Assembly (NCBI RefSeq): GCF_010183535.1
Contig: NC_071328.1
Location: 7,440,001 to 7,504,000, forward strand
From: Caenorhabditis remanei
Lineage: Eukaryota > Nematoda > Chromadorea > Rhabditida > Rhabditidae
Direction: 5' to 3'
DNA length: 64,000 nt
Below the pieces are notes generated by a model. That model was given only the letters and a program-made list of their open reading frames with translations, was not told the DNA's origin and made no database searches. Shown piece by piece: positions 1-11,783 of the stretch; within the stretch, counting starts at the first letter, position 1; each line of letters begins with the position of its first letter. The position numbers and the translations under genes are program-made.

Positions 1-868
1 CTCCGCATCATCACTGCTGAATAGACATTCGGACTCATAGATCCCCTCTCATCTACTTTTTCTCTCAATTTGATAAACTTCTTACTCCATTTATTCATTT
101 TTCTTGCTTTTAAATTAATTTCGCACCCTTTTTCTTCTTGCACCCAAAACCTAACTCCATTCTTTTTTCCTTATTTTTCCCAGTTTTAGTATGGTTACCG
201 GTTTTTTCCTGAAAAGAGTCAAACCCCTTCCTAATCCGATGCCTAAATACTGAGTCCCCACAGATTTCTCTCTGTTTCTTCCCCAGAAAATAGATTTATT
301 TTTTTTTTGTTTTTCTTGTTGTATTGACAGAAGAGTTTTTCCTTAAATTAAGGTTTTTGTTTAGTTTTTGAACCCCACCCCCTATTCTACTCTTACCGTC
401 CCTTTTTCATAATTTGTTTAGTAGATGAGAATAAACTTGATTAAAGGACATCTCCAGGTGTTTCCGTTTTGAAGAAGTAATCAATATGTAGCTTTCAGTA
501 GCTTTAAAAACCGAAGTTTATTGAAGCTTTTAGATAACCAATATTAATCAGAAAACCACTTAGAAAAAAGAAATGTCTATGAAAAATGGCAATTTCAGCA
601 TTCGAGTTGATTCACAAAACATAATTTTCAACATCAATGGAATGAGAGCTAAGCCAGAAAATGTTACAAAATGGAAAGAGAAACTTTTTAAAAGTTGAGA
701 AAAATAATTGAAAGCTGAGGAAAAGAGAGAAAAGAAATGAGAATAAATAGGATGGTTCAGTCTAGACAAAAGACGAAAGTCTAGATGAGATTCAATTCGG
801 TTTTTGGGGAGAGAAAGAGGGAGGAAATATTTACAATTGACAAAAGAATAGACTAAAAAGAAAAGAAA
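1..868. other. Left-edge noncoding stretch
   Basis: This is T-rich DNA beyond the protease stop codon, without a convincing gene. The first 45 bases are weakly open on the minus strand, with a possible ATG at about 39-41 reading out of the window. That could be the start of a gene lying to the left, but no splice signal or homology supports it. The short minus ORF near 560-769 is low-complexity and looks like chance. Confidence 0.4.
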
Positions 869-3800
869 TTAGACGACAGCTGTCTCATACTCCAAACCGT
901 ACTTCTCCATGTCATCTGTGTTGATTTTGAAGAGTCCTGAAAACGAGATTTATGAAATTAGTAGCATCTGGTGTGACGTTGACGCGTTTCTTAACAAGAA
1001 CTTACCATTATCTCCCCAATGATTACCAAAACTGTTAATAGCCAACCAGTAATGTTGTCCATCATCAGATTCACCCCATCCAATCAATCGAACGACATGC
1101 CAATAAACGATTCGATCATCGAAACCATCCAATGGGAATGGACGGAATACTCCACTCGAATAATGTAAGAATTCTTCTGGAACTGGGAATGCCATTGTCG
1201 TTGGACCATACAATAATATCTCCTTTTTGATCACATTTCTATATTCTGTCACATTCAATTTCTCTGTATTCTTATCATTGAAATGACCGATGATCGTTGG
1301 CACTTTGACACGTTCTTTTCCATCTGGGGATACTGTCATTGAGCGAGGATACATTGAATACGCGAATGTGGCTGAAACATTTAGAATCATTCGAGATTTC
1401 AGAGAGAGAAAACTCACCGAAGTGTTTATCTTCTTCATACTTTTGTTGATAGTATATATTCTGACATCTTCTCATACAAGTTCTCTTCTCTTCAGCCTCA
1501 AAGAATGTTGCTGGAGAGCATGGAACACCGCACGAGAGATCGAAAGAATACGGACGGCAACCGTCACGACCTCCTGCAGAAAAACCATGAAAATAGTACG
1601 TGGTATAGTTGAGTCAACACTGTATTTATGAAAATAAGCTATAGTTCAAAAACGATTTTTCATTTTTTAATTGAAAATGATTGAGCTTACAAGTGTATCC
1701 GAGAGTCATCAGAAACTCAACTATTTCAATACAATTCAGCAAATTCTACCTGTTACAAGACCCTGATTGACCCAGTAAGTCAACGCCTTCAATGGATCTC
1801 CACCATAACAATTTCCACAAACAGAACAGCATCCAATGATATCTTCTTCTGATAAAAGTGCTTTGAATGTTCCATTCGAATGAATACATGCTCTATCGGA
1901 GGCAACTCCAGCAGCTGCCACTGCGAAACAACTTCCACATCCACCTTGATTTGGAACATTCGAGATCGAAGGGCAGTTTGGCCATTTCTGACGAGCATCA
2001 AAGTGTTTTGGAAGGTCCGACGATTTGTAGTTTTCGAGTTCTCTGAAAAGCAATACATTCAGTTTTACGTCTCTATTTCAGATCCAGTTCGGAACCAAAA
2101 AGAATTGAAAAACTCACTCCAAATGTCTTTTCATCGCATCAGATTCAAAGAATTTTCGAATATGTTCCATGTATTCCTCGACTGCCGTTTGATTTCTTGT
2201 ATACTTGAATCCATATGATCGATTTTTGACTCCGAATTTATTGAACTTCGCTTTCCACGTGGTTTCAGGAGAATCATTGACTTGACGAACAAGTTTTCTC
2301 AGATATTCATCATTCTCTCGTTTATCATTCACGTCTGTCACATATCGACGATACAGATAGTAACTACCGTATACCACTGCGATTACTGTAATTATTAAAT
2401 TTAATAAAATATAATTTATTCCGTGAAATCTCGTATTTTAAGTTATTTTTCCAGCCTTTTCTTTCATTACATTTTATTACATTTCTTCCAAATCCTTATT
2501 TCCAGTTCCAATTGATAATTAGAATGAACTCAAAACGTCTCCAAAAAGTAGTGCTACCGTATAACATACATTGCAAAAGTTGCACAACCACGTTGACTCG
2601 TCAAGATGCTCAGACGGTATTTGATTTTTATTTTCAATCCATCAAAAATAAATGTTTTCAGGGAAAAATAATAAAAATTCAAGACGAAATGTTCCATATC
2701 ACGTGCCTCAAGTGTTCGGTTTGTCAGGTACTATTTCGAATAAATCAGAAATTTTTAAATCTAAAGAAACGTTCAGCGTACGCTCGGTGTAACCCCATGC
2801 TATCCAATGCACGCCTTCAGCAGTGCCTTCAGATGCTCCGACTGTCATCGTGAAGCCACGTCACCAAAGTGTCACGGATGCAAACGACCGACTTTTGAGA
2901 AATGTGTTTCTGCTTTCGACGCGTATTGGCATGAGTCGTGTTTCAAGTGTAAAGGTTGCAAGAAACCATTCAAAAGTAAACTTTCTTTTGGGTTATTGTT
3001 CATCGAGAGTTTATGTTTCCAGGACAAGAATACGTGGTTCATGATGGATGTGCTTATGATGAGGACTGCTACTATCGCTTCGTCGTGAAGGTCGAGACGA
3101 CGACGACAAACAAAAAAGAGAAGAGTTTTAAGGATTAGAAGAAGAGACCGGAAATGTAAATATGGGAAATGTTCTTTCTGATGAATAGAAATAAAATTGA
3201 TGAATAGAAATAAAGTATATTTCTAGTAGTTTTTCTTGACAAACACGAAAAAGTGAAAATTCAAGAATCCCTAGTCTATGACACCGCGATGAGGGTATAC
3301 TGGTTAGAATATGTATCCCAAAGATCGCACAGAAATCCAAAAAAAGCGTGTTCTTACCTGTCAAAATGAGCACTAAAACGAGTGCAATCATGGCGGCGAC
3401 ATGAAGAAGTCGTTTCCGACGACTCCGCGTCTCGAATGTCGTCCTTGATGGATTACTACCCGATGGTCCTTTGTCATTCGGGTACATTTCTGAAAATCCC
3501 ATTGAATCAGAAGGAATATGTTGATATGAGGAGATATGAGAGCACTTTTCTGCTGACCAACAGAAAATGATCATTGGCACAAAACAAACAAATTGACACT
3601 TTTCGGAGAGAAATACGCCTATCATGTATAAACATATACACCGGAACACAAAACAAATTGACCGGATGGAAGAAGTCTTAAGATCATTTCGATTATTTTT
3701 TTAGTCTGAAAAAGGAAAAACGAAGAGTTTGATAGATATTCAGATGAACCCAAAAGTTGATTTGAAGACGTTATATTTTCTCGTTGGCAGACGTCAGTCA

Positions 3801-6800
3801 GCACTATACTAGTTACCGTACCATTGACTGTTGTGGTGAAATTTATGGTAGCAAAAGGTTTTGAAAACGCAGAAAATCGGACCCACTTCAAATAATCTAA
3901 CTGGGTTACGGTGGCTTTTATTATCTGTGAGACCCATGAAGTCTAAACTGAACAAAGTATGTCAAAGAGTATATGAGAGAACAAGAAGTTGACTTTGAGC
4001 AAAAATAAAAAGAACCCCTAACGGATATCCAATTTCTTATCTCTTTCTTCTTTTTTCAGGGAGGCGAACGCACGTTTTCGAGGAAAAAATTATGGAATTT
4101 CAGGAAAAATAGTTCTGATAACTCGTTCTCTGAATTATGAAAACATTTTCTTTCGAGCAAGAATTTTGTAAAGTGAAAATAATGAAACTGTATATAGATT
4201 GAACTACATCTATAAGCTGAAAATAAAAGGGAAAAGGGATGAAGAAAAGAAAATAAATCTAAAATCTCAGCATAATTACTAGTGGAAGATTAAAAAACGA
4301 GAATTATAAAGAAGAGGAAGGAAAAATGGAAAGAAGGGGAACCCCCACTCTCTTTTCTCAGAAAATTGAGAGAAAATTACAGAGAATTTGTGGAAATCTT
4401 GGGGAAACTCAAAATAGAATAAACGACTGAAGATAATTTCTGAAAAAAAAAACAACATTCTTAACTGAGATAATTTTTGATTACTGTTTCCGGAAGTGAT
4501 TTTTTCTTCAAATTTGACGACAGAAGTAGGACACTGAGTACAATAAAAGTTGACTTCGGAAAGTACACGGCCAAAAAATATACAGTGATGAATCAGCAGG
4601 AACAGAAGACGTTGACAAGCATACTATTGTACAAAACTAATTAGAAGAACATGTAATTAGAAGTAAAATCGGATAATTGTGATGCTGATCTGACAAGAGA
4701 AAGTGATTATAATGATGATGATTAAGCATTGTCATTATGTAATGATATCACAATCAGATGAGGTGAAAAGAGAGAAAAGAAAGGGAAAGTGACACAGTCG
4801 AAAATGGAAAATATATCTAATCAGTTCTAGCAAGAACTAGGTCAAAACTACAGTAACAAGATCATCTGAGTCCCTTGGCCCCAGAATCGAGCACAAATAC
4901 ACTAATTAGAGCAACAAAAGAGGAGAATTTGTGCATAACCGTTCATTCCCGAAACGGTTCGTTCTCTTCTGTCTCTCCGTATATACTTGACTAATCAGTT
5001 CAGTCAACACTGAGAAAAGACTCATAGGGCGGCAGGAATACATTGAATACAAAGAACAGGAATATAGTTGAAACAGAAGAAGAAGATCAGAGTGAACTCC
5101 TCTTCTTCTTTTTATTTTTCTCCTCATTTTCATTTTCATTTTTCTGTTTGTTATTGGTTTCTATCATATATTGGAGCGAGGCAAGTACTTCACGCCTTTT
5201 TCGAGTCGTCCAATTTCGGAAAGACGAAGAAAAAGGGATGAGACACTTGAAAAAGTAAAGAGATAGTGAGCTCATGAGAAGGATCTCTAAATCATGACAA
5301 CGATGCGTGAGTTTCGGGAAAAAAGACAACACTTGGCAACATGAGAGGACATGACGTGGCAGTATGATGCTCCGCCTTCCAAAGTTTCAAGTGGTACGGC
5401 TCTAGGACGAACAGGCAAACAGACAGACATGCTTGTCTGGTGTCCTTCAGACATGCAAACGAGACAACTTCCGGGAAATTCAAAGTGGACGAATCCCGTC
5501 AAAAACAGAATTTCAGAATAAATTGAGCGTAAATAATAAACGTTATAGAATACATATGTATGTCTGTTTGTGCATCTGTGTGTCCAAAATTCTCAAATGT
5601 TCAATTAGTTATTTCGAATTCGAAAAAAAAAACTACTGAAATTCCAAGAACAAAGAAGACGGGAACTAGTAAGCTGTATGACAATCTGCCTTCGTATTGA
5701 AAATGTACATATTCAAGTAATTGAAATAAAAGAACACAATGTTCGATACATTGTGACAGGATTATTAATTTATGAGACAAAAAAAGAAGATGCATTGTTC
5801 GAGAATTCGATGTAGGTTGTGACGTAGAAGACGTTAAGTTATGGGAAGTATTCGAATTTCAGAGTAGAGAAAATTAAAATATACTCTACATGCTGGAGAG
5901 GGGTTCAACCTATTCGGAATTTAGACGGTCAGCTCGAAAAGAACAATGTCAACTGACTTTAATTGAATGAACAGGACAAAAGAAGATCTCGTGCACTTGT
6001 TGTCTTACTGAACATTTATTAAAATATTAATGAAATTGAGAATAAAAGAAAAGAAGAACAGAACATCAGTTAGTGGTTCATTATAGATAATTTAATTAGG
6101 GATAATGAAAAAGTGGGCGGGGTTTCTATTCAAAGAAATTATTTGGAGATAAATGATATGAAGAAACAGCTGAACTCTAAATTATGAGAGCTTAATTTTT
6201 CACTTGTTCTGAAATATTTCAAGACTATCACCATCTACACTACACTCTAGAGCTACTCTCGTGATCCGGATGGCAATTTATCAAAGTAGAACTCAAATAT
6301 TTTGTTGTGTGGGGACCACAAATAAACCACGAGGAATTGAATGTGTCAGCAGTCAGTCATATCTGTGGTTAAGTGAAACTGAAGACATTTCAAAGAAGTG
6401 AAAAGCCATCTGTCATTTTTAGAAGTATCTCTTCTTCTATCTTTTCACTTCAAAACTATTCGAAAAGAAGATGGAAAATGATGTTCATTATTAGCTCATT
6501 TCTTCTGGTTCCAGAAGACTTAGCCTCCAAATCACCCACTTTGCAAAGAACGTTCTCGAGAGAAAAAACTGAAGATAATGAATATTTTTACCAAAAAAAA
6601 ACAGAAAGGAATGAGTAGTTAGGTGTCAGTTGTGGAAAATGAGATGAGTTGACGAGGAAACAGAAGAAGAAGTTTTAGTGATGATGGAATGAGATCTTTC
6701 TCTTTTTTGAAGGCCTCCCGTTATTCTCGAGACGAAAAAAAAGAACAGCTGTTGTCGTGTTGGCACGAGGATATTGAGAAGGAGGAGGAGAGAAAGAGGT

Positions 6801-7767
6801 TGGAGCCAGGCTCCGGATGGGGGTCAAGGTGATTGAGAGGAGGGGAGAAACTAGTTGTATCTAGGTAACATATTGGAAGAGTTATTTATGCTTGTCTGCA
6901 CAAAAAAACTTTTTTGAGAACTTTCATAAAATGAAACATCAAAGATTTTTGAAATGTAGAGCCCTTAGATTGAAGGCACCCAAGTTGTGAAAGTTGACAA
7001 AGGAACCTTTTTCTAGAAGTTCTTGGGTTGACTTTATAAATGAATCTTTATTTCTCACTGAGGAAAAACAGTATCCTACCGTAACCCGTCGAGGAAAACC
7101 AAGCTAACACCAACTTCGAAGAAATGTTTGAGAAGAAGTAATTACTGAAATCTCTAAAAAACCTAAAGATCCAGTAGTATAAACAAAATGAAGAAGATAT
7201 TTGTTTAATTTTGAGAAAATGAAAATCCGTGAGGGTTCCATCCATCTGGTGGATTACTATTAGATGTCTGATTCCAAAATGAATGGAATTTTCTCCCATT
7301 CTTTACGTATTTCTAATGACTCAGAAAAAGAAAACCAGAATGAGAAACACGTCATCACGGAAGCATGAGCACAAATGAGAGTGCGAAAGATTGAAAGCAA
7401 TCAAAATATTTGAGTAGGCTGGAGACAGTGCAGCTCCAGTTGTGCCGAATTCCGACGCGGGGTTGTCAATTCCGCGTTCCTTTCTGCTTGTTTAAGAAAT
7501 GAAAAAAGAAAGAAAAAGAGTTTGAATGAGGGTGAGGGTCGAACCAGCGACCTTTTGATTGATTGCCATCTTTGATAACCAAAAGGCTATGCGGGCAACG
7601 AATGTTCAAGTTAGAGCCCCGCGCCGCACAGTCAGATTCTGAAGGGCTTGCATGAGAGCTCATTACTCTCTTTTCTACTACAACTGTCATAAAAACACCA
7701 AAAACTTGATATACTTACCATTTTGTTCCTCTTGTTGAGCATGCCGTCGGCGAGTTGAGTTTTCCAT
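869..7767 (-). CDS. Membrane-anchored cathepsin B-like cysteine protease (C1 papain family)
   Basis: Seven exons join in phase: 7767-7719, 3489-3358, 2385-2118, 2042-1750, 1573-1418, 1371-1006 and 936-869, giving 443 aa. The N-terminus (residues 1-43) is hydrophilic and ends in a basic RSRRKR patch. A single hydrophobic segment follows (about 44-65), predicting a type II anchor with the protease outside the cytosol. The papain fold then starts, with GGCGSCF around Cys188, YWHVV around His391 and NSFG around Asn412, so the Cys-His-Asn triad is present. Two family-typical Trp positions (CGSCW, NSWG) are Phe here. The CC..CGNCYGGDP and VTGGRDGC..PY blocks are cathepsin B-like, but the usual occluding-loop His pair is not seen. 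The first exon is inferred: its phase fits and it has an acceptor-like site upstream. A start at 3487 remains possible. It resembles what I recall as C. elegans Y65B4A.2. A LIM gene is nested antisense in the intron 2386-3357. Confidence 0.87.
2524..3138 (+). CDS. Small two-LIM-domain protein, nested inside a protease intron
   Basis: Four exons join cleanly (2524-2616, 2662-2727, 2777-2975, 3023-3138) to give 157 aa. LIM domain 1 begins with CKSC at residues 17-20, continues with HITC, CSVC and a later CY, and ends with CSDCH. LIM domain 2 begins at CHGC and continues with HESCFKCKGC and a DGCAYDEDC ending, so both zinc-binding sets are complete. The tail is short, basic and hydrophilic. LIM domains bind zinc and usually mediate protein-protein contact; no other domain is present. 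ATG 2524 is the first Met. An acceptor-like TTATTTCCAG ends 20 bp upstream and could be a spliced-leader site. Two AATAAA signals lie just downstream. The whole gene fits on the opposite strand within a single intron (2386-3357) of the cysteine protease. I do not recognise a named orthologue. Confidence 0.82.
3190..3214 (+). terminator. Tandem poly(A) signals of the nested LIM gene
   Basis: Two AATAAA hexamers (3190-3195 and 3209-3214) lie 52-76 nt after the LIM gene stop codon and before the next antisense protease exon at 3358. Transcript termination inside the host intron is therefore plausible. Confidence 0.6.
3490..7718 (-). other. Long intron 1 of the cysteine protease
   Basis: About 4.2 kb without a convincing coding exon on either strand. 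Short ORFs here (for example near 4906-5139, 5287-5502 and 7048-7299) are low-complexity or lack splice context. The only structured feature I see is the tRNA-like module near 7535-7600. The length is unusual for a gene whose other introns are mostly under 200 bp. Enhancers or an alternative promoter are possible but not shown. Confidence 0.55.
7505..7605 (-). ncRNA. tRNA-like, Pol III-like module (degenerate tRNA or small ncRNA)
   Basis: On the minus strand there is an A-box-like TAGCCTTTTGG (about 7590-7580), then about 35 nt later a near-consensus B box GGTTCGACCC (about 7552-7543), then a run of five T at about 7519-7515. A cloverleaf does not close: acceptor arms do not pair and the canonical A14 is T. 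Instead CCTTTTG pairs with CAAAAGG, and GGTCG pairs with CGACC around a six-base loop. It could be a decayed tRNA, a SINE head or an unannotated Pol III transcript. Confidence 0.35.
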
Positions 7768-8104
7768 TTCTCAAATAAAAAATACCAGAATTGTTGGAAA
7801 AATCTGAAAAGGAATTTCCCGAAAATGGAATAGCCAATAAGTCAATAAATTCGACTGTCTAATTTTCTCCGTCTCTTTTAAAATGGTCATTCTCTCGTTT
7901 TTCGGACATCTCTTCTATTTGTACAGGCTCTTTCTCGCTGGATATGTAGAATTTTCAAAAATTCAAAAAAAGCTGAAACTTCAAGTTCGGTACTTTGTTA
8001 ATAAGCCAGACGTTGAAAATGGAAACTTTACTCTGAAGATTACTAGTAATTTTTAAATTTTTAAAGTGTCTTTTCCTGAAGAAATTGAAAATAAATGCAA
8101 TAAT

Positions 8105-8110
8105 TTTATT
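8105..8110 (-). terminator. Poly(A) signal of vps-20
   Basis: AATAAA on the minus strand lies about 115 nt after the vps-20 stop codon. About 300 nt further on is an acceptor-like TTTTCAG (about 7803) ahead of the protease first exon, so a loose operon of the two minus-strand genes is possible but unproven. Confidence 0.5.
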
Positions 8111-8222
8111 CACAGAAAAGAATAGATTTTACAAGCAAGTGTTATAAACAGACTAAACAAAAAGGCGACGGGGTTAAGTGATAATTTGATGTGACCGTGA
8201 TTCGAGCCATTTAATACAATGA

Positions 8223-9178
8223 TTATGCTTCCAGAGCAACTCTTTCTTTGCGGGGCTTATCTTTTTCTGAAAACGAAAAATATTATTTGAATCGACGATT
8301 GATGTATTACCTCTTTGAGCTTCTCTTTCGGCCTCCGGAAGTTCGTGACTTGGAACATCGGGAAGTTGAACTTGAGGTACTTGAGCGGCCAAAAGTTCTT
8401 CTAATTCCTTCTCAACGTCAGATACATCTGAGGTAGAAAGTTGTCCAGCGAGCATGTTTGAGATTTCCTGAAACAAAATCTTGTTAGAATTGCTTGGAAA
8501 GGATTTGTTAAAGTTTGAATTAGAAATTAGAACAATTAGGTATTGGAAAAAGACTCGTTCTCTTTAGATAATTATTTTTTTCAATGTTTTTTCCCACTCA
8601 AAAAGTGTATACCTCTTGATAATCAGCAGCTTCTTTAGTTTCCTCCATGATTCTATCGATTTCATCAATATCGAATAGTTGATTCATCTTTTTCAATGCC
8701 TCATTTCCTTGTCGAAGTCCTTCAGTAACACGTTGTTGAACTTCGGCGAATTCTAGATCATTTACCTAAAATAATAGGAATTTTGGAGAAATTTCAGAAT
8801 AATAATCCTTACCATTTGCTCAATCTTGCTGAGATGTTTCAGAGTTTGATCGATCATGTTCTCCTGGTATCGTTTCTTCTTCAGAATCAACAGGGCTCGA
8901 CTGAAAAATTATTTTGTTTTGTCGAAATCACACTGAAAACCTCACTCTTTCTTCCCATCCTTGAGCAATTGTTTTGCCAATTGTCTCTCCTTTTCTAAAC
9001 AATTTTCTTTTCGTTTCACCATTTGTTTCATTTTGTCTCTTTGTGTTTTGAGAGCCTGAAAATAAAAACAATTTATAGTAACGTTTACGGTAACACAACT
9101 CACCAGAATTGCATTATCTTGATCGGAAACAGGTGCTGATTTTGGAGCTCTCTCTTTTTTCGAAAATATTCCCCCCAT
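8223..9178 (-). CDS. vps-20: VPS-20/CHMP6, ESCRT-III subunit
   Basis: Six exons (9178-9104, 9055-8946, 8900-8813, 8765-8613, 8467-8311, 8266-8223) join in phase to give 208 aa, close to human CHMP6 (about 200 aa). The protein begins MGGIFSKK, with Gly2 suited to N-myristoylation. A highly charged helical core follows (about 25-150), including the family block DRALLILKKKRYQE and the segment IEQMVNDLEFAEVQ. The C-terminal region is acidic and ends in a short basic tail. In the ESCRT pathway CHMP6/Vps20 links ESCRT-II (Vps25) to Snf7 polymerisation on endosomal membrane. An acceptor-like TTTTAG lies 3 nt before the ATG, so the 5' UTR is almost nil, as in many trans-spliced nematode genes. I recall C. 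elegans vps-20 as Y65B4A.3, next to the same helicase seen here. It is divergent from eIF4A3 across 780 bp. Confidence 0.93.
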
Positions 9179-9960
9179 TTCCTAAAATTATATTATTTTG
9201 AAATACTGAAATTCAGCTGTAAGTGAGAGTCATCAATCAATAAGGGAACTGTTCGTAAATCGACAATGGCCGTGGACTGAGAGCCGAAACGTTGAAAACC
9301 TTCGGTCGCGGCCATTTCGATTGAATTTTCGAATTCATTTTCGAATCTTTTTGGGCTGAGTTTTGTAAAGAACCTTCTGATTTTCAAGGTTCCAGGGTTC
9401 CCAAAAATTCAAAAATAATATATTCTGTCTATAAAACCTACTTTGAGGTTAAAATTTGTGCTATGAATGTGAATTCTGTTGAATAATTATCCAAACATGC
9501 TACCACTTCGAAATCTCGCAGAAAATAGGAGTAATTTGAAGTTCTAAGTCAGGAATTTAGAATAGCTTGTCAATGATTGTTTTAAAAAAGCGACGAAAAA
9601 TCTTATCAAGTTTGAGGAACACCTGGTGTTTCAGAAAATCAAGAAATGCTCTTTGCTGTGTTTCTCCACGACTCCTTCTCTATTTTTCCCTATTGTTTTT
9701 TCATTTCTACTGTTGACTCAATTGTGAATGGTGCAAACTTTACTTTTTACCCATAACTGGTCACCATATTGATTTTTTCTCTTTCGCACTCCTCTCGTCT
9801 GACGCTCTCTCCTCCTGTTTTGCTCATTTGAATGCACTTTCCTCATTTGTCTCTCCCTCTCTCTCTCTTTCTTTTGCTACTATGGGCAGAATTTGCTTCA
9901 TTGATTAACTAGCTTGTTTTTCCACTAAGATTCAGAAATTTCAGTAATCCTCCAACAAAA
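9179..9960. promoter_or_regulatory. Divergent promoter region between vps-20 and the eIF4A3 gene
   Basis: This 780 bp stretch separates two divergent housekeeping-type genes. From about 9770 to 9890 the plus strand is strongly pyrimidine-rich with CTCTCTC runs. An AAATTTCAG acceptor-like site ends at 9944, 16 nt before the helicase ATG, and probably marks SL1 trans-splicing. The 64-codon minus ORF at 9193-9387 lies upstream of the vps-20 acceptor-like site and is probably outron. Confidence 0.5.
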
Positions 9961-11467
9961 ATGGCGGAAACCAAAAAGAAAAACGATGATATGGCGACGG
10001 TGGAGTTCGAGTCTTCTGAAGAAGTATCGATTGTTCCAACGTTCGATAAAATGGGTCTGAGGTAAGAATAATTAACAAGATTTGAAAATTAAAGTTGATG
10101 AGCCAACGTCTCTCACTAGGTTTTATATATCATACAATGTTCAGAAGTTACTAATTCGAATTTTTATATATTTAACCTTATTGTTTTTCAGAGAAGATCT
10201 TCTCCGTGGAATCTACGCTTATGGATTCGAAAAACCCTCAGCCATTCAGCAACGTGCAATTCCAGCGATTCTTAAAGCTCGTGATGTCATTGCACAAGCT
10301 CAATCTGGTACAGGAAAAACGGCAACATTTTCAATCTCTGTGCTTCAAACATTGGATACACAAGTCCGTGAAACTCAAGCTTTGATCCTCTCGCCTACAA
10401 GAGAATTGGCTGTTCAAATTCAAAAGGTAAATTTATAAATTGCCGTAATTGAGTTCATAATATTTTTCCAGGTTGTCTTGGCACTCGGTGATTACATGAA
10501 TGTCCAATGTCACGCTTGTATTGGAGGAACGAATCTCGGAGAAGACATTCGCAAATTGGATTACGGACAGCATGTTGTCTCTGGTACGCCAGGACGTGTA
10601 TTCGATATGATCCGTCGTCGTAATCTCCGTACTCGTGCTATAAAACTTCTTGTTCTTGACGAAGCCGATGAAATGTTGAATAAGGGATTCAAGGAGCAAT
10701 TGTACGATATCTACCGTTACTTGCCTCCAGGCGCACAAGTCGTTCTGCTGTCTGCCACACTGCCACACGAAATCTTGGAAATGACAAGTAAATTCATGAC
10801 AGATCCAATCAGAATTCTAGTCAAACGTGATGAGTTGACTCTCGAAGGAATCAAACAATTCTTCGTTGCTGTTGATAAAGAGGAATGGAAATTCGATACT
10901 CTCATCGATCTCTATGATACTCTTACCATCACTCAAGCCGTTCTTTTCTGTAATACACGTAGAAAGGTCGACTGGTTGACAGACAAGATGAAGGAAGCTA
11001 ATTTCACCGTATCGTCAATGCATGGAGATATGGAACAGAAGGATCGTGATGAGGTTATGAAGGAGTTCAGAGCTGGAACAACTCGTGTACTCATCTCAAC
11101 TGATGTTTGGGCAAGAGGATTGGATGTTCCACAAGTGTCCTTGGTAAGTGAGACGCAACATGGAATACTGAAATTTTGAAAAAGTTTTTCATGAATTCGA
11201 ACTGGTTACATTATTTCTCTTGAATTTTAATTGCTTAAATTGATTTTTAAAATTGATTACATTGATTTATTCCAGGTAATCAACTACGATTTGCCAAACA
11301 ATCGTGAGTTGTACATTCACCGTATTGGACGTTCGGGACGTTTCGGACGCAAGGGAGTTGCCATCAACTTTGTCAAGCAAGATGATGTCAGAATCCTCAG
11401 AGACATCGAACAGTACTACTCGACTCAAATCGATGAAATGCCAATGAACATCGCCGATATTATCTAA
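9961..11467 (+). CDS. eIF4A-III DEAD-box RNA helicase (exon junction complex core)
   Basis: Four exons (9961-10061, 10192-10426, 10472-11143, 11276-11467) join in phase to give 399 aa (human eIF4A3 is 411 aa). Motifs in order are the Q-motif region [13 protein letters not shown] (about 45-57), AQSGTGKT (about 70-77), PTRELA, DEAD (175-178), SAT (206-208), [19 protein letters not shown], and the C-terminus ending in NIADII. The [21 protein letters not shown] segment and the NIADII end are characteristic of eIF4A3 rather than eIF4A1. The protein clamps RNA in the exon junction complex after splicing. C. elegans has two such genes; I recall the neighbour of vps-20 as Y65B4A.6. One possible difference from the family is [14 protein letters not shown], the expected motif V variant. 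Its 3' end is close to the EME1-like gene, suggesting an operon. Confidence 0.95.
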
Positions 11468-11783
11468 TTATCCATCCAACAGAAATTTTGCGAGTATTCG
11501 AGTGAAAAATTGAAAGACTTACTTGAAATCTATGAAATCTCGATTTTTCACTTTAAAATTCCCAAAACCCTTTTCGTTCTCCTTCGTTTTACTGTCAATG
11601 TTCATTATTTCTCTCCTACTCTCCCTATACTTTAATTTAATCTAAAATTCTCTGAAAAGTTTCGTATTTTTGATCCAAAATTTCCTTTTTCGCTCTTCAA
11701 AGTGCTTATTTCTGTTTTTCCCCCAAAAATTCTGTTCTATATTTTCTCGAAATTCAAAAATCACATCCATTTTAAATGTTGAC

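Noticed and set aside
3128..3649. 173-codon minus ORF read as a complete protein
   Set aside because: Only its middle part (3489-3358) is a real exon of the protease; both ends run into splice sites and downstream intron.
7505..7605. Functional tRNA gene
   Set aside because: Acceptor and D/T stems do not pair in cloverleaf form, and A14 is absent, so I list it only as tRNA-like.
9193..9387. Separate small gene upstream of vps-20
   Set aside because: It lies immediately upstream of the vps-20 acceptor-like site and has no splice partners or recognisable domain; probably outron.
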